A stretch of 64,000 nucleotides of DNA from Curtobacterium sp. GC_Cur_3 (GTDB lineage Bacteria > Actinomycetota > Actinomycetes > Actinomycetales > Microbacteriaceae). The DNA is taken from the NCBI RefSeq assembly GCF_026544205.1, contig NZ_JALNUI010000012.1, forward strand, positions 42,933 through 106,932. The letters are read 5' to 3'. This document shows positions 44,600 to 52,172 of this stretch, one piece after another (within the stretch, counting starts at the first letter, position 1; each line of letters opens with the position of its first letter). A program made the translations under genes and the position numbers. The notes beneath the pieces were generated by a model. It ran no database searches and was not told where the DNA came from. It saw only the letters and a list, made by a program, of their open reading frames with translations.

Positions 44600-47500
44600 T
44601 CAGTTCTCCTTCGTGCTCACGAGCGCGGCGACCTGCTCGCGCAGGACGTTCTTCTGGACCTTGCCGACCGCGTTGCGCGGCAGTTCGTCGATGTACTCGA
44701 GCCGCTCGGGCCAGTAGTACTTGCTGACGCCGGCGTGCTCCAGGTACTGCTGCATGCCGTCGAAGTCGAGCGGTTCGTCCGCGCGGGCCGACACGACGTA
44801 GGCGCAGGCCCGCTCGCCGAGCCGCTCGTCGGGCATCGCCACGATCGCGACGTCCGTCACGAGCGGGTGCTGGTAGAGCAGGTTCTCGATCTCCACGACG
44901 GGGATCTTCTCACCGCCGCGGTTGATGACGTCCTTGACACGACCGGTGATCGAGAGGAACCCGTTGGCGTCGACCTTCGCCAGGTCCCCGGTGCGGTACC
45001 AGCCGTCGGGGGTGAAGACGTCGTCCGTCAGGTCGGGGCGGTCGAGGTAGCCGTCGAACATCGTCGGCGAGGACAGCTCGAAGTTGCCCTCGGTGTCCGC
45101 CGGGAGCTCGGTGCCCTCGTCGTCGACGATGCGGATGCTGATGCCGGGGAGCGCTCGGCCGTCGTGGCCGTAGGCGGCGGCGGGGTCGTCACTCGGGCTG
45201 GAGAGCGCGCCGAGGCACGTCTCGCTGGTGCCGAACGCGCCGAGGATCGCGGTGCCGAGCACCGTGGCGGCCCGCTGGGCGAGAGCGCGGGGCACCGCTG
45301 CGCCGGTCGGCACGAAGATGCGCAGGCTCTCCGGGGCCGGTGCGCCGGCCTCGACCAGGTCGACCAGGTCGGTGAGGAACGGCGTCGCGCACTGCACGAA
45401 CGTCGCCCCCGCCGCGCCGAAGGCCTGCTCGAGCGCCGCGCGGCCGTCCCACACCGGCTGGAGCACCTGCGGCGCCCCGAGTCGGAAGGCCAGCAGCATG
45501 CCGTAGAGGAACCCGGTCTGGTGCGCGAGCGGCGACGGGATGTAGATCCGGTCCTCGCTCGTCAGCCCGGACTGGGCCACGTGCATCGCGGTGGCCAGGC
45601 CGAGCGTGCGGTGCGGGTGCTGGACGCCCTTCGGCTCACCGGTGGTGCCGGAGGTGAAGAGCAGCTGGCAGACGTCGTCCGGGGTCGGGGCGTGCGAGCG
45701 GATCTGCTCGACGTCGACCTGCACGGAGCCGAGCGCGGTGTCCCAGTAGCGCCAGTTCCACTCGCTCGCGGCGACCCGCGCGGAGGCGTCGGCCGGCAGC
45801 GGCGGCTGGTTCGTCGGGGTCTCCCCCGGACCACGGGCCTCGGACCGCAGGACGATCACGTGCTCGACGGCGAGCCGGCGCTTCTGGGCGGCGGCCTCGT
45901 CGATGACGTCGAGGAGTTCCAGGGCCGGGCGGCGCTTGCGGAAGACGTTCGGCAGGAAGACCACGCGGGCACGGGACCGGGCGAGCGTCATGGTGGTCTC
46001 GCGCGGACCGAACACCGGCATGATCGGCGTCGCGACGGCACCGATCTGGATCGCCCCGAGGGTGATCGAGACGAACTCGCGCCAGTTCGGCAGCTGCATG
46101 GCGACGGACTCGCCGCGCCGCACCCCGAGCTCGAGGAGCAGGGCGGACACCTGGTCGGCCTCGTCCTGCAGTTCGCGCCAGGTCGTGTTCACCGGCTCCG
46201 GACCGCCGACCTCGATGACCGCGAGGCCGTCGGGGTCGGTCTCGGCGAGCGAGCGCACCTTCTCGCTGAGGACGAGCGGGTCGGCGTCGACCCCGGCGAG
46301 CGCCGGCAGGTCCTCGGCACGGGTGACGGCGGCGGTGTCCTCGCCGAGGTCCGTGCGCTGGTCGTCGACCTCGGCCCGGTCGGCGCGGACGTCGGCTGCG
46401 GCCATCGCGGCCTCGGCGTCGCCGACCTGCATGTCCAGGCCGACGGAGTTCATCGCCTCGAGGAAGGTCGGGTAGGAGATCCGGTAGGCCCTGGGGTACG
46501 TGAGCGCGGAGACGCCCTCGGCCCGGGTCGCGGCGACGGCCAGGGACATCAGCACGCGGTGGTCGTTGAACGAGGACATCGACGCGCCCTGCAGCGCCCC
46601 GGCGCCGACACCGGTGACGCGCAGCTCGTCGGCGCCCTGCTCGGCGCGGCCGCCCATCCGGTTCAGCTGCAGCATCGCGGCGACGCGGTCGGACTCCTTC
46701 AGGCGGATGTGCGCCACGTTCCAGAGCCGGGTCGTGCCCTCGGCGAAGGTCGCCATGGTCGACAGGACGGGCAGCAGGTCCGGGATCGGCTGGCAGTCGA
46801 TGTCGAGGGGCCGCAGCGGGGAGCCGTCGTGCTCGATCCGCACGAAGCCGGTCTCCTCGTCGATGCGCATCGGGACGCCCATCGCCGTGGCGAGGTCGAG
46901 GAACTCGCTCTCCGGGTGGTCGGTCTCCGCCGTGGTGAACGCGGTCATCCCGCGCAGGAGCACGTTCGACTCGCGGATGCCGGCTGCGGCGATGCCGAAC
47001 GCGGCCGAGCCGATGTCCGGCGGGATCACGTAGTCGTGCGGGGTGGCCTGCTGGTTCGCCGGGATCCGGTACTCGAGCCAGTCGTCGGAGACCTCGACCC
47101 GCAGGCCGAACTGCCGCATCATCCGGACCGTCAGCTCGACGTAGGGCTGCTCGTTGAGCCGCCCCCCGGTGATGTGGATGCGGGTCTCCTGCTCGGCGAA
47201 GGGCGCGACGAGCAGCAGCCCGGACACCCACTGCGACAGGGTGCCGGCGATCGAGACGTCGCCGCCGCGGGGACGCCCCGGCTGCACGGTGACGGGCGGG
47301 CAGTCGTGCGTGGCCTCGAGCTGGATCCCCATCTGCGTCAGCGAGGTGAGCAGGGCCTTGATCGGACGGCGCTGGAAGTACTTCATCCCGGAGAGCGTCA
47401 TCGGCTTGTCGGCGAGGGACGCCAGGCCGGTCATGAAGTAGAGCGTCGTGCCGGAGGACCCCATGTTCAGCAGGCCGTCGGCGCCGCGGGAGCCGTGGTC

Positions 47501-47758
47501 GACGACGTCGGTGGCCTCGTACCGGCCGCCGAGCCCGGTGACGTGGTACTCGTTGCCGCGGCGCTTGACGTCGACGCCGAGGGCACGGAGCGTGCCGACG
47601 GTCCACTCGACCTGTCGCGTGGCACTGATCCCGGAGACGATGCTCGTCCCCTTCGCCAGCGAGGCGAGCACCAGGGCGCGGTGCGCGTGGTACTTCGAGA
47701 CCGGGATGTCGAGTTCTCCGACGAGCGGTGCGGACGAACCGCGGACGACCAGCTGCAT
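44600..47758 (-). CDS. Fusion of EPSP-synthase-like domain and acyl-CoA ligase (PlmJK-like)
   Basis: 1052 residues from ATG 47758. Residues 1-442 are an EPSP-synthase (AroA) fold; a linker (443 to ~500) leads to an ANL-type CoA ligase. In the AroA half the shikimate-3-phosphate-site residues are kept: Lys22, Arg27, Arg131, Ser175-Gln176, Asp327 and KESDR at 354-358. By-eye alignment shows Ser23 changed to Tyr, the Arg of NAGTAMRPL changed to Tyr107, and the Lys before the last FP changed (YRISYP, 425-430). Ligase motifs are TSGTTGEPKG, YRTGDLAKVDANGFL, GRVKDVINRGGEKI and NAVGKVQK. It leads the cluster and fits shikimate entry plus CoA activation. Confidence 0.9.
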   Translation of the reverse strand: MQLVVRGSSAPLVGELDIPVSKYHAHRALVLASLAKGTSIVSGISATRQVEWTVGTLRALGVDVKRRGNEYHVTGLGGRYEATDVVDHGSRGADGLLNMGSSGTTLYFMTGLASLADKPMTLSGMKYFQRRPIKALLTSLTQMGIQLEATHDCPPVTVQPGRPRGGDVSIAGTLSQWVSGLLLVAPFAEQETRIHITGGRLNEQPYVELTVRMMRQFGLRVEVSDDWLEYRIPANQQATPHDYVIPPDIGSAAFGIAAAGIRESNVLLRGMTAFTTAETDHPESEFLDLATAMGVPMRIDEETGFVRIEHDGSPLRPLDIDCQPIPDLLPVLSTMATFAEGTTRLWNVAHIRLKESDRVAAMLQLNRMGGRAEQGADELRVTGVGAGALQGASMSSFNDHRVLMSLAVAATRAEGVSALTYPRAYRISYPTFLEAMNSVGLDMQVGDAEAAMAAADVRADRAEVDDQRTDLGEDTAAVTRAEDLPALAGVDADPLVLSEKVRSLAETDPDGLAVIEVGGPEPVNTTWRELQDEADQVSALLLELGVRRGESVAMQLPNWREFVSITLGAIQIGAVATPIMPVFGPRETTMTLARSRARVVFLPNVFRKRRPALELLDVIDEAAAQKRRLAVEHVIVLRSEARGPGETPTNQPPLPADASARVAASEWNWRYWDTALGSVQVDVEQIRSHAPTPDDVCQLLFTSGTTGEPKGVQHPHRTLGLATAMHVAQSGLTSEDRIYIPSPLAHQTGFLYGMLLAFRLGAPQVLQPVWDGRAALEQAFGAAGATFVQCATPFLTDLVDLVEAGAPAPESLRIFVPTGAAVPRALAQRAATVLGTAILGAFGTSETCLGALSSPSDDPAAAYGHDGRALPGISIRIVDDEGTELPADTEGNFELSSPTMFDGYLDRPDLTDDVFTPDGWYRTGDLAKVDANGFLSITGRVKDVINRGGEKIPVVEIENLLYQHPLVTDVAIVAMPDERLGERACAYVVSARADEPLDFDGMQQYLEHAGVSKYYWPERLEYIDELPRNAVGKVQKNVLREQVAALVSTKEN

Positions 47759-47885
47759 GCGTACCTCTTCCCTGTTCGGCGCTTCTACGGTAGTCCTGGT
47801 GTGAAGCACCTGGGAAACCGATCAGCACGATCAGGACAACGGTTCCTTGTGCGTGTCCGACAACCTCCCCGGCAGGATGTACAGC

Positions 47886-49016
47886 ATGGACATCCGCTTC
47901 ACCGAGTCCCGCCCGTCGACCATCGGCGTCGAGTGGGAGCTCCCGCTGGTCGATCGCGACACCGGCGACCTGACTCCCCGCGCCCCCGCCGTCATCGCCG
48001 CCGTGCACGAGCGCCTCGGCGACCACGACCGGGTCACCGAGGAGCTGCTGACCAACACGGTCGAGGTCGTCACCGGCGTGCACGAGACCGTCCGCGGGGC
48101 CACGTCGGAGCTGTCCGCCACCATCGGCGAGGTCATCGACGCCGCCGATCCGCTCGGCGCCCAGGTCATGTGCTCCGGCACGCATCCGTTCGCGGTGTGG
48201 GACCAGCAGGAGATCACACCGGACAGCGAGCACTACACGGAGCTCATCGACCGCACGCGCTGGTGGGGGCGCCAGATGCTCATCTGGGGCGTCCACGTGC
48301 ACGTCGGGATCGACGACCGCGACAAGGCCGTCCCGATCATGAACGCGATGCTCGCGTACGTGCCGCACCTGCAGGCCTTCACCGCGTCGAGCCCGTTCTG
48401 GGCCGGCACCGACACCGGGTACGCGTCGAACCGTGCCCTGATGTTCCAGCAGCTCCCGACGGGCGGGCTCCCGCCGCAGCTCGGCGCGTGGGCGAACTTC
48501 GAGGAGGTCGTCGGTGACCTCACCCACACCGGTGTGATCGAGGGCGTCAAGGACCTCCGCTGGGACATCCGCCCCTCGCCGGGCTGGGGCACGCTGGAGA
48601 ACCGGGTCTCCGACGGCATCTCGACCCTGCAGGAGGTGGGCGCCGTCACCGCGCTCGTGCAGTGCCTGGTCACCGCGTCCTCGGACCGGCTCGACGCCGG
48701 CGAGACCCTGCCGACCATGCAGCCCTGGTTCGTCCGGGAGAACAAGTGGCGTGCCGCCCGCTACGGGATGGACGCCGAGATCATCACGAACGTCGCCGGC
48801 GACGAGCGCCTGGTCACCGACGAGGTCCACGACCTGGTGACGCGGCTCGACCCGGTGGCGGAGCGCCTCGGCTGCCAGCAGGAGCTGCACCACCTCGACA
48901 CGATGATCGAGCGCGGCGCGTCGTACCAGCGGCAGCTCAAGGTGGCGCAGGAGCACGGTGGCGACCTGCGCGCAGTCGTCCGGCACCTGGTCGCGGAGCT
49001 CAGCGACTCACTCTGA
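47886..49016 (+). CDS. ybdK: Carboxylate-amine ligase, YbdK type (glutamate-cysteine ligase 2 family)
   Basis: 376 residues from ATG 47886, preceded by CAGGA. The fold is that of GCS2 gamma-glutamylcysteine ligases: STIGVEWELPLVDRDTG at the start, SGTHPFAVWDQQEI, WGVHVHVGI and DLRWDIRPSPGWGTLENRV. YbdK proteins show weak gamma-glutamylcysteine synthetase activity and their physiological role is open. It is divergent from the cyclohexanecarboxyl-CoA-type cluster (127-bp gap) and convergent with ffh. Confidence 0.92.
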   Translation: MDIRFTESRPSTIGVEWELPLVDRDTGDLTPRAPAVIAAVHERLGDHDRVTEELLTNTVEVVTGVHETVRGATSELSATIGEVIDAADPLGAQVMCSGTHPFAVWDQQEITPDSEHYTELIDRTRWWGRQMLIWGVHVHVGIDDRDKAVPIMNAMLAYVPHLQAFTASSPFWAGTDTGYASNRALMFQQLPTGGLPPQLGAWANFEEVVGDLTHTGVIEGVKDLRWDIRPSPGWGTLENRVSDGISTLQEVGAVTALVQCLVTASSDRLDAGETLPTMQPWFVRENKWRAARYGMDAEIITNVAGDERLVTDEVHDLVTRLDPVAERLGCQQELHHLDTMIERGASYQRQLKVAQEHGGDLRAVVRHLVAELSDSL

Positions 49017-49042
49017 CCGCAGGCTGTCCCGCGCTTCGCAGG

Positions 49043-49126
49043 TCGAATCGCGCGTAGCGGGTCCATTCGCGCGTAGGCGGTCGTTTCGCGCGTAGGGGGT
49101 CACGATTTCTGACCCTCGACGCGCGA
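49043..49126. repeat. AATCGCGCG element, copy 3, with tandem half-copies
   Basis: TCGAATCGCGCGTAGCGGGT (49043) and CATTCGCGCGTAGGCGG (49063) are direct copies of one arm. A third copy (49086-49102) pairs with an inverted copy (49110-49126) in a 17-bp stem with two mismatches. It lies in the convergent ybdK/ffh gap of 213 bp, which holds no gene. Confidence 0.75.
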
Positions 49127-49170
49127 TTCGACTCGCTGCGCCGAGCGCGGTGGGTCGAAACGCACCACAG

Positions 49171-49216
49171 ACAGACGGGAGGCCCGTGGCGGATCCGCCA
49201 CGGGCCTCCCGTTTGT
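49171..49216. repeat. GACGGGAGGC hairpin element, copy 4
   Basis: A 46-bp near-perfect palindrome: 49171-49193 pairs with 49194-49216 with a single G-T pair and no loop. It lies 13 bp beyond the ffh stop, so it is probably a bidirectional terminator for ybdK and ffh. Confidence 0.8.
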
Positions 49217-49229
49217 CGTTCTGGTCGCG

Positions 49230-50780
49230 TCAGCGACCCAGGAACTTCTGGAGCGAGGCGAGCTCCTCCTCGGTCGGCGCCTTGCCGTTCTTACCGCCGC
49301 CGAGTCCGAGGCCGGAGCCCTTCGGCGCCTGCGGCTGCGGCGCGGCGGTGCCGGCGGCGAGGGCCGCGCGCTTGGCCGGGTTGCCGACCTTCTTCTTCTT
49401 GCTGCTCTGCTGCTGCGCCTTCTTGCCGCCGTGCATCCCCGGGATCGGACCCATGCCCGGCATCTGCGGCACCCCACCGCGGGCGACGGTCTTCATCATC
49501 TTCGCCGCCTGCTCGAAGCGGTTCACGAGCTGGTTGACCTCGGTCACGGTCGAACCGGCGCCCCGCGCGATGCGGAGACGACGGGAACCGTTGAGGAGCT
49601 TCGGCAGCTCGCGCTCCTGCGGCGTCATCGACTGGATGATGGCCTCGGTGCGGACGATCTCGCGCTCGTCGAAGTTGTCGAGGGCCTCGCGCATGCCCTT
49701 CGCGCCGGGGAGCATCCCGAGCATGCCCTTGATCGATCCCGCCTTGCGAAGCTGCTGCATCTGCTCGAGGAAGTCGTTCAGGGTGAAGTTGTCGGTCGCG
49801 ATCTTCTCGGCGACCTTCATCGCCTGTTCCTCGTCGAAGGCGCCCTGGGCCTGCTCGATGAGGGAGAGGATGTCGCCGAGGTCGAGGATGCGGCTCGCCA
49901 TGCGGTCCGGGTGGAACGGCTCGAAGTCGTCGAGCCCCTCGCCCGTGGACGCGAACATGATCGGACGGCCGGTCACGCTGGCCACCGACAGGGCAGCACC
50001 ACCGCGGGCGTCGCCGTCGAGCTTGGACAGGACGACGCCGGTGAAGTCGACGCCCTCCTGGAAGGCACGGGCGGTCGTGACGGCGTCCTGACCGATCATC
50101 GCGTCGATGACGAAGAGGACCTCGTCCGGGTCGACGGCCTTGCGGATGTTGGCAGCCTGCTTCATCAGCTCGGCGTCCACACCGAGACGACCGGCGGTGT
50201 CCACGATGACGGTGTCGTACTGCTGGTCGACCGCGGCCTTGATCGCGTTCTTCGCGACCTTGACCGGGTCCCCGACGCCGTTGCCGGGCTCGGGGGCGAA
50301 GACGTGCACGCCGGCCTGCTCGCCGACGACCTGGAGCTGCTGCACGGCGTTCGGACGCTGGAGGTCCGCCGCGACGAGCATCGGGGTGTGGCCGTCCTTC
50401 TTGAGCCACTTGCCGAGCTTGCCCGCGAGGGTCGTCTTGCCCGCACCCTGCAGGCCCGCGAGCATGATGACCGTCGGCGGACGCTTGGCGAACTCGAGCC
50501 GGCGCTGCTGGCCGCCGAGGATGCCGACGAGCTCCTCGTTGACGATCTGCACGACCTGTTGCGCGGGGTTCAGCGCCCGGTTGACCTCGTCGGAGAGGGC
50601 ACGCTCACGCACCGCGGCCGTGAAGGCCTTGACGACCTCGAGGGCGACGTCCGCGTCGAGCAGGGCCCGGCGGATCTCGCGGACCGTGCCGTCCACGTCC
50701 GACGGGGTGAGCCGTCCCTTGGTCCGCAGGTTGCGGAAGGTCTCGGTGAGCCGATCAGAAAGCGATCCGAATTGCGCCAT
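49230..50780 (-). CDS. ffh: Signal recognition particle protein Ffh
   Basis: 516 residues. Ffh binds signal sequences and SRP RNA. The N domain (1-~90) is followed by the G domain with LAGLQGAGKTTLAGKL near residue 108, IVDTAGRLGVDAELM, and LSKLDGDARGGAAL. The Met-rich M domain contains DFLEQMQQLRKAGSIKGML and SRRLRIARGAGSTV, the RNA-binding helix-turn-helix. A Gly/Lys-rich tail (about 455-516) extends past the E. coli protein. No SRP RNA gene was recognised nearby. Confidence 0.98.
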   Translation of the reverse strand: MAQFGSLSDRLTETFRNLRTKGRLTPSDVDGTVREIRRALLDADVALEVVKAFTAAVRERALSDEVNRALNPAQQVVQIVNEELVGILGGQQRRLEFAKRPPTVIMLAGLQGAGKTTLAGKLGKWLKKDGHTPMLVAADLQRPNAVQQLQVVGEQAGVHVFAPEPGNGVGDPVKVAKNAIKAAVDQQYDTVIVDTAGRLGVDAELMKQAANIRKAVDPDEVLFVIDAMIGQDAVTTARAFQEGVDFTGVVLSKLDGDARGGAALSVASVTGRPIMFASTGEGLDDFEPFHPDRMASRILDLGDILSLIEQAQGAFDEEQAMKVAEKIATDNFTLNDFLEQMQQLRKAGSIKGMLGMLPGAKGMREALDNFDEREIVRTEAIIQSMTPQERELPKLLNGSRRLRIARGAGSTVTEVNQLVNRFEQAAKMMKTVARGGVPQMPGMGPIPGMHGGKKAQQQSSKKKKVGNPAKRAALAAGTAAPQPQAPKGSGLGLGGGKNGKAPTEEELASLQKFLGR

Positions 50781-50807
50781 AGTCCGACGATTCTACAGCC
50801 CCGTGAT

Positions 50808-50849
50808 GGACGGGAGGCTCCCCACCAGCTGGTGGGGAGCCTCCCGTCC
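50808..50849. repeat. GACGGGAGGCTC hairpin element, copy 5
   Basis: A perfect 42-bp palindrome (50808-50828 with 50829-50849) directly downstream of the 55-residue membrane-protein gene on the minus strand and 28 bp before the ffh start. It probably terminates the small gene. Confidence 0.8.
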
Positions 50850-50866
50850 GTCGTGGAGCTGCGTCG

Positions 50867-51034
50867 TCAGACGCGCGAACCGGCGCCGCGGACGCGGCGG
50901 ACGATCCAGCCGATGACGGCCAGGACGATGAGCACGAGGCCGATGAACAGCAGGAACTTCAACGCGGCGCTGACGATCCCGGTCACGAGCAGGACGATGC
51001 CGACGATGATGGCGATGATGAGCAGTGCGGGCAT
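50867..51034 (-). CDS. 55-residue two-helix membrane protein
   Basis: ATG 51034 has GGAAGGGGACC upstream. The peptide starts MPALLIIAIIVGIVLLVTGI, passes through SAALKF, continues LLFIGLVLIVLAVIGWIV and ends RRVRGAGSRV. It is two transmembrane helices with a short loop and a basic tail, expected to lie in the cytoplasm. Codon use matches its neighbours. Similar short hydrophobic proteins are widespread in actinobacteria but I do not assign a family. It sits between ftsY and ffh, which act in membrane protein insertion; whether this is meaningful is unknown. Confidence 0.78.
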   Translation of the reverse strand: MPALLIIAIIVGIVLLVTGIVSAALKFLLFIGLVLIVLAVIGWIVRRVRGAGSRV

Positions 51035-51093
51035 GTGTGGTCCCCTTCCGACGTACCTGGACGATCCGTGTACCGCACAGACGGTACCCGGGC

Positions 51094-51963
51094 TCAGCCC
51101 ACCAGGTTCTGCACGAACACGTGCGGGGTGAAGCCCGTCAGGTCGTTGATGCCCTCGCCCTGCCCGATGAGCTTGATCGGGATGCCGGTCTTCTCCTGCA
51201 CGCTCAGCACGAAGCCCGCCTTGGCCGAGCCGTCGAGCTTCGTGATGACGAGCCCGGTGACGCCCGCGCCCTCGATGAAGGCCTGGGCCTGCGCGAGTCC
51301 GTTCTGTCCGGTGGTGGCGTCGAGGACGAGCAGCACCTCGGATATCTCGGTCTGCTTCTCGATGACGCGCTTGATCTTGCCGAGCTCGTCCATCAGGCCG
51401 GCCTTGGTGTGCAGACGGCCGGCGGTGTCGATGACGACGATCTCGGTGCCGTCGCGCATGGCCTTCTCGACGGTCTGGTAGGCCACCGAGGCCGGGTCCT
51501 GCCCGGGCTGCGACGGCCGGACGACCTCGACGCCGGCACGCTCGGCCCAGGTGGCGACCTGCTCGACCGCGGCGGCTCGGAAGGTGTCTGCCGCGCCGAC
51601 GACCACGGTGCGGTCGTACGTCTTCAGGAACTTGGCGAACTTGCCGATGGTCGTGGTCTTGCCCACGCCGTTCACCCCGACGACGAGCACGACGGCCGGC
51701 CGGGCGCTGAGCTTCAGCGTGGTGTCGAGCTTGGACAGCCGTTCCTCGAGGACCTCACGGAGCATGCGGTTCAGGTCGGCGGGGTCCGTCGTGGCGTACC
51801 GCTCGACGCGCGCACGGAGGTCCTCGATGATCTCCTCGGAGATGTCGGGACCGAAGTCGGCGCCGATGAGGGCGGTCTCGAGGTCGTCCCACGTCGTGTC
51901 GTCGATGGTCTTCCGCTGGAAGAGGCCCCGGAGACGGGAGGACAGTGACCAAGTACTCGCCAT
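51094..51963 (-). CDS. ftsY: Signal recognition particle receptor FtsY
   Basis: 289 residues. FtsY docks SRP-ribosome complexes at the membrane. The NG domains are complete: LVVGVNGVGKTTTIGKFAKF, GAADTFRAAAVEQVATW, IDTAGRLHTKAGLMDEL and ITKLDGSAKAGFVLSV. The long acidic N-terminal A domain of E. coli FtsY is missing; only a short basic helix RLRGLFQRKTIDD remains, as in many actinobacteria, likely enough for lipid contact. It lies 59 bp upstream of the small membrane-protein gene in the same direction. Confidence 0.97.
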   Translation of the reverse strand: MASTWSLSSRLRGLFQRKTIDDTTWDDLETALIGADFGPDISEEIIEDLRARVERYATTDPADLNRMLREVLEERLSKLDTTLKLSARPAVVLVVGVNGVGKTTTIGKFAKFLKTYDRTVVVGAADTFRAAAVEQVATWAERAGVEVVRPSQPGQDPASVAYQTVEKAMRDGTEIVVIDTAGRLHTKAGLMDELGKIKRVIEKQTEISEVLLVLDATTGQNGLAQAQAFIEGAGVTGLVITKLDGSAKAGFVLSVQEKTGIPIKLIGQGEGINDLTGFTPHVFVQNLVG

Positions 51964-52018
51964 GCTCCCAGCTTAGAGCGCGGCGGATGTGGCCGTGCCC
52001 CGCTACCATGGGCACCAC

Positions 52019-52130
52019 GAAGGGGAGTATTCCCTCTCGGTGTCCCCGTCAGTACGGGCCGGAACGATCCGGTCCCGGGGCGCCGGTCGCACGCAGCCCG
52101 CTCGGGCTCAGTGCGACGGAAGAGACCTTC
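52019..52130 (+). ncRNA. Candidate yybP-ykoY (Mn2+) riboswitch upstream of terC
   Basis: The leader begins GAAGGGGAGTATTCCC and ends GAAGAGACCTTC. The first GAAGG and last CCTTC pair to close the element. GGGGAGTA and GAGACCTT are the two most conserved strings of the yybP-ykoY class, and CGTCAGTACGGGCCGG in between fits the internal loop region. The class binds Mn2+ and commonly controls TerC-family genes such as E. coli alx, as here. The element ends 42 bp before the terC start. The covariance fit was not computed. Confidence 0.82.
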
Positions 52131-52172
52131 AGGCATCGGCGTACCCTCGCCCCATACCTGAAGGGTCCATCC

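Noticed and set aside
44600..46440. Two separate genes (aroA and CoA ligase) instead of a fusion
   Set aside because: No stop codon or frame break occurs between the domains, and fused PlmJK-type proteins are known, so a true fusion is the simpler reading.
46420..47758. Housekeeping aroA of the shikimate pathway
   Set aside because: Residues of the phosphoenolpyruvate site are changed, the domain is fused to a CoA ligase, and neighbours are acyl-CoA enzymes.
44393..48517. 1374-residue plus-strand open frame
   Set aside because: Antisense to the AroA-ligase fusion gene, with Arg/His/Gly-rich shadow composition; the minus-strand frame contains all catalytic motifs.
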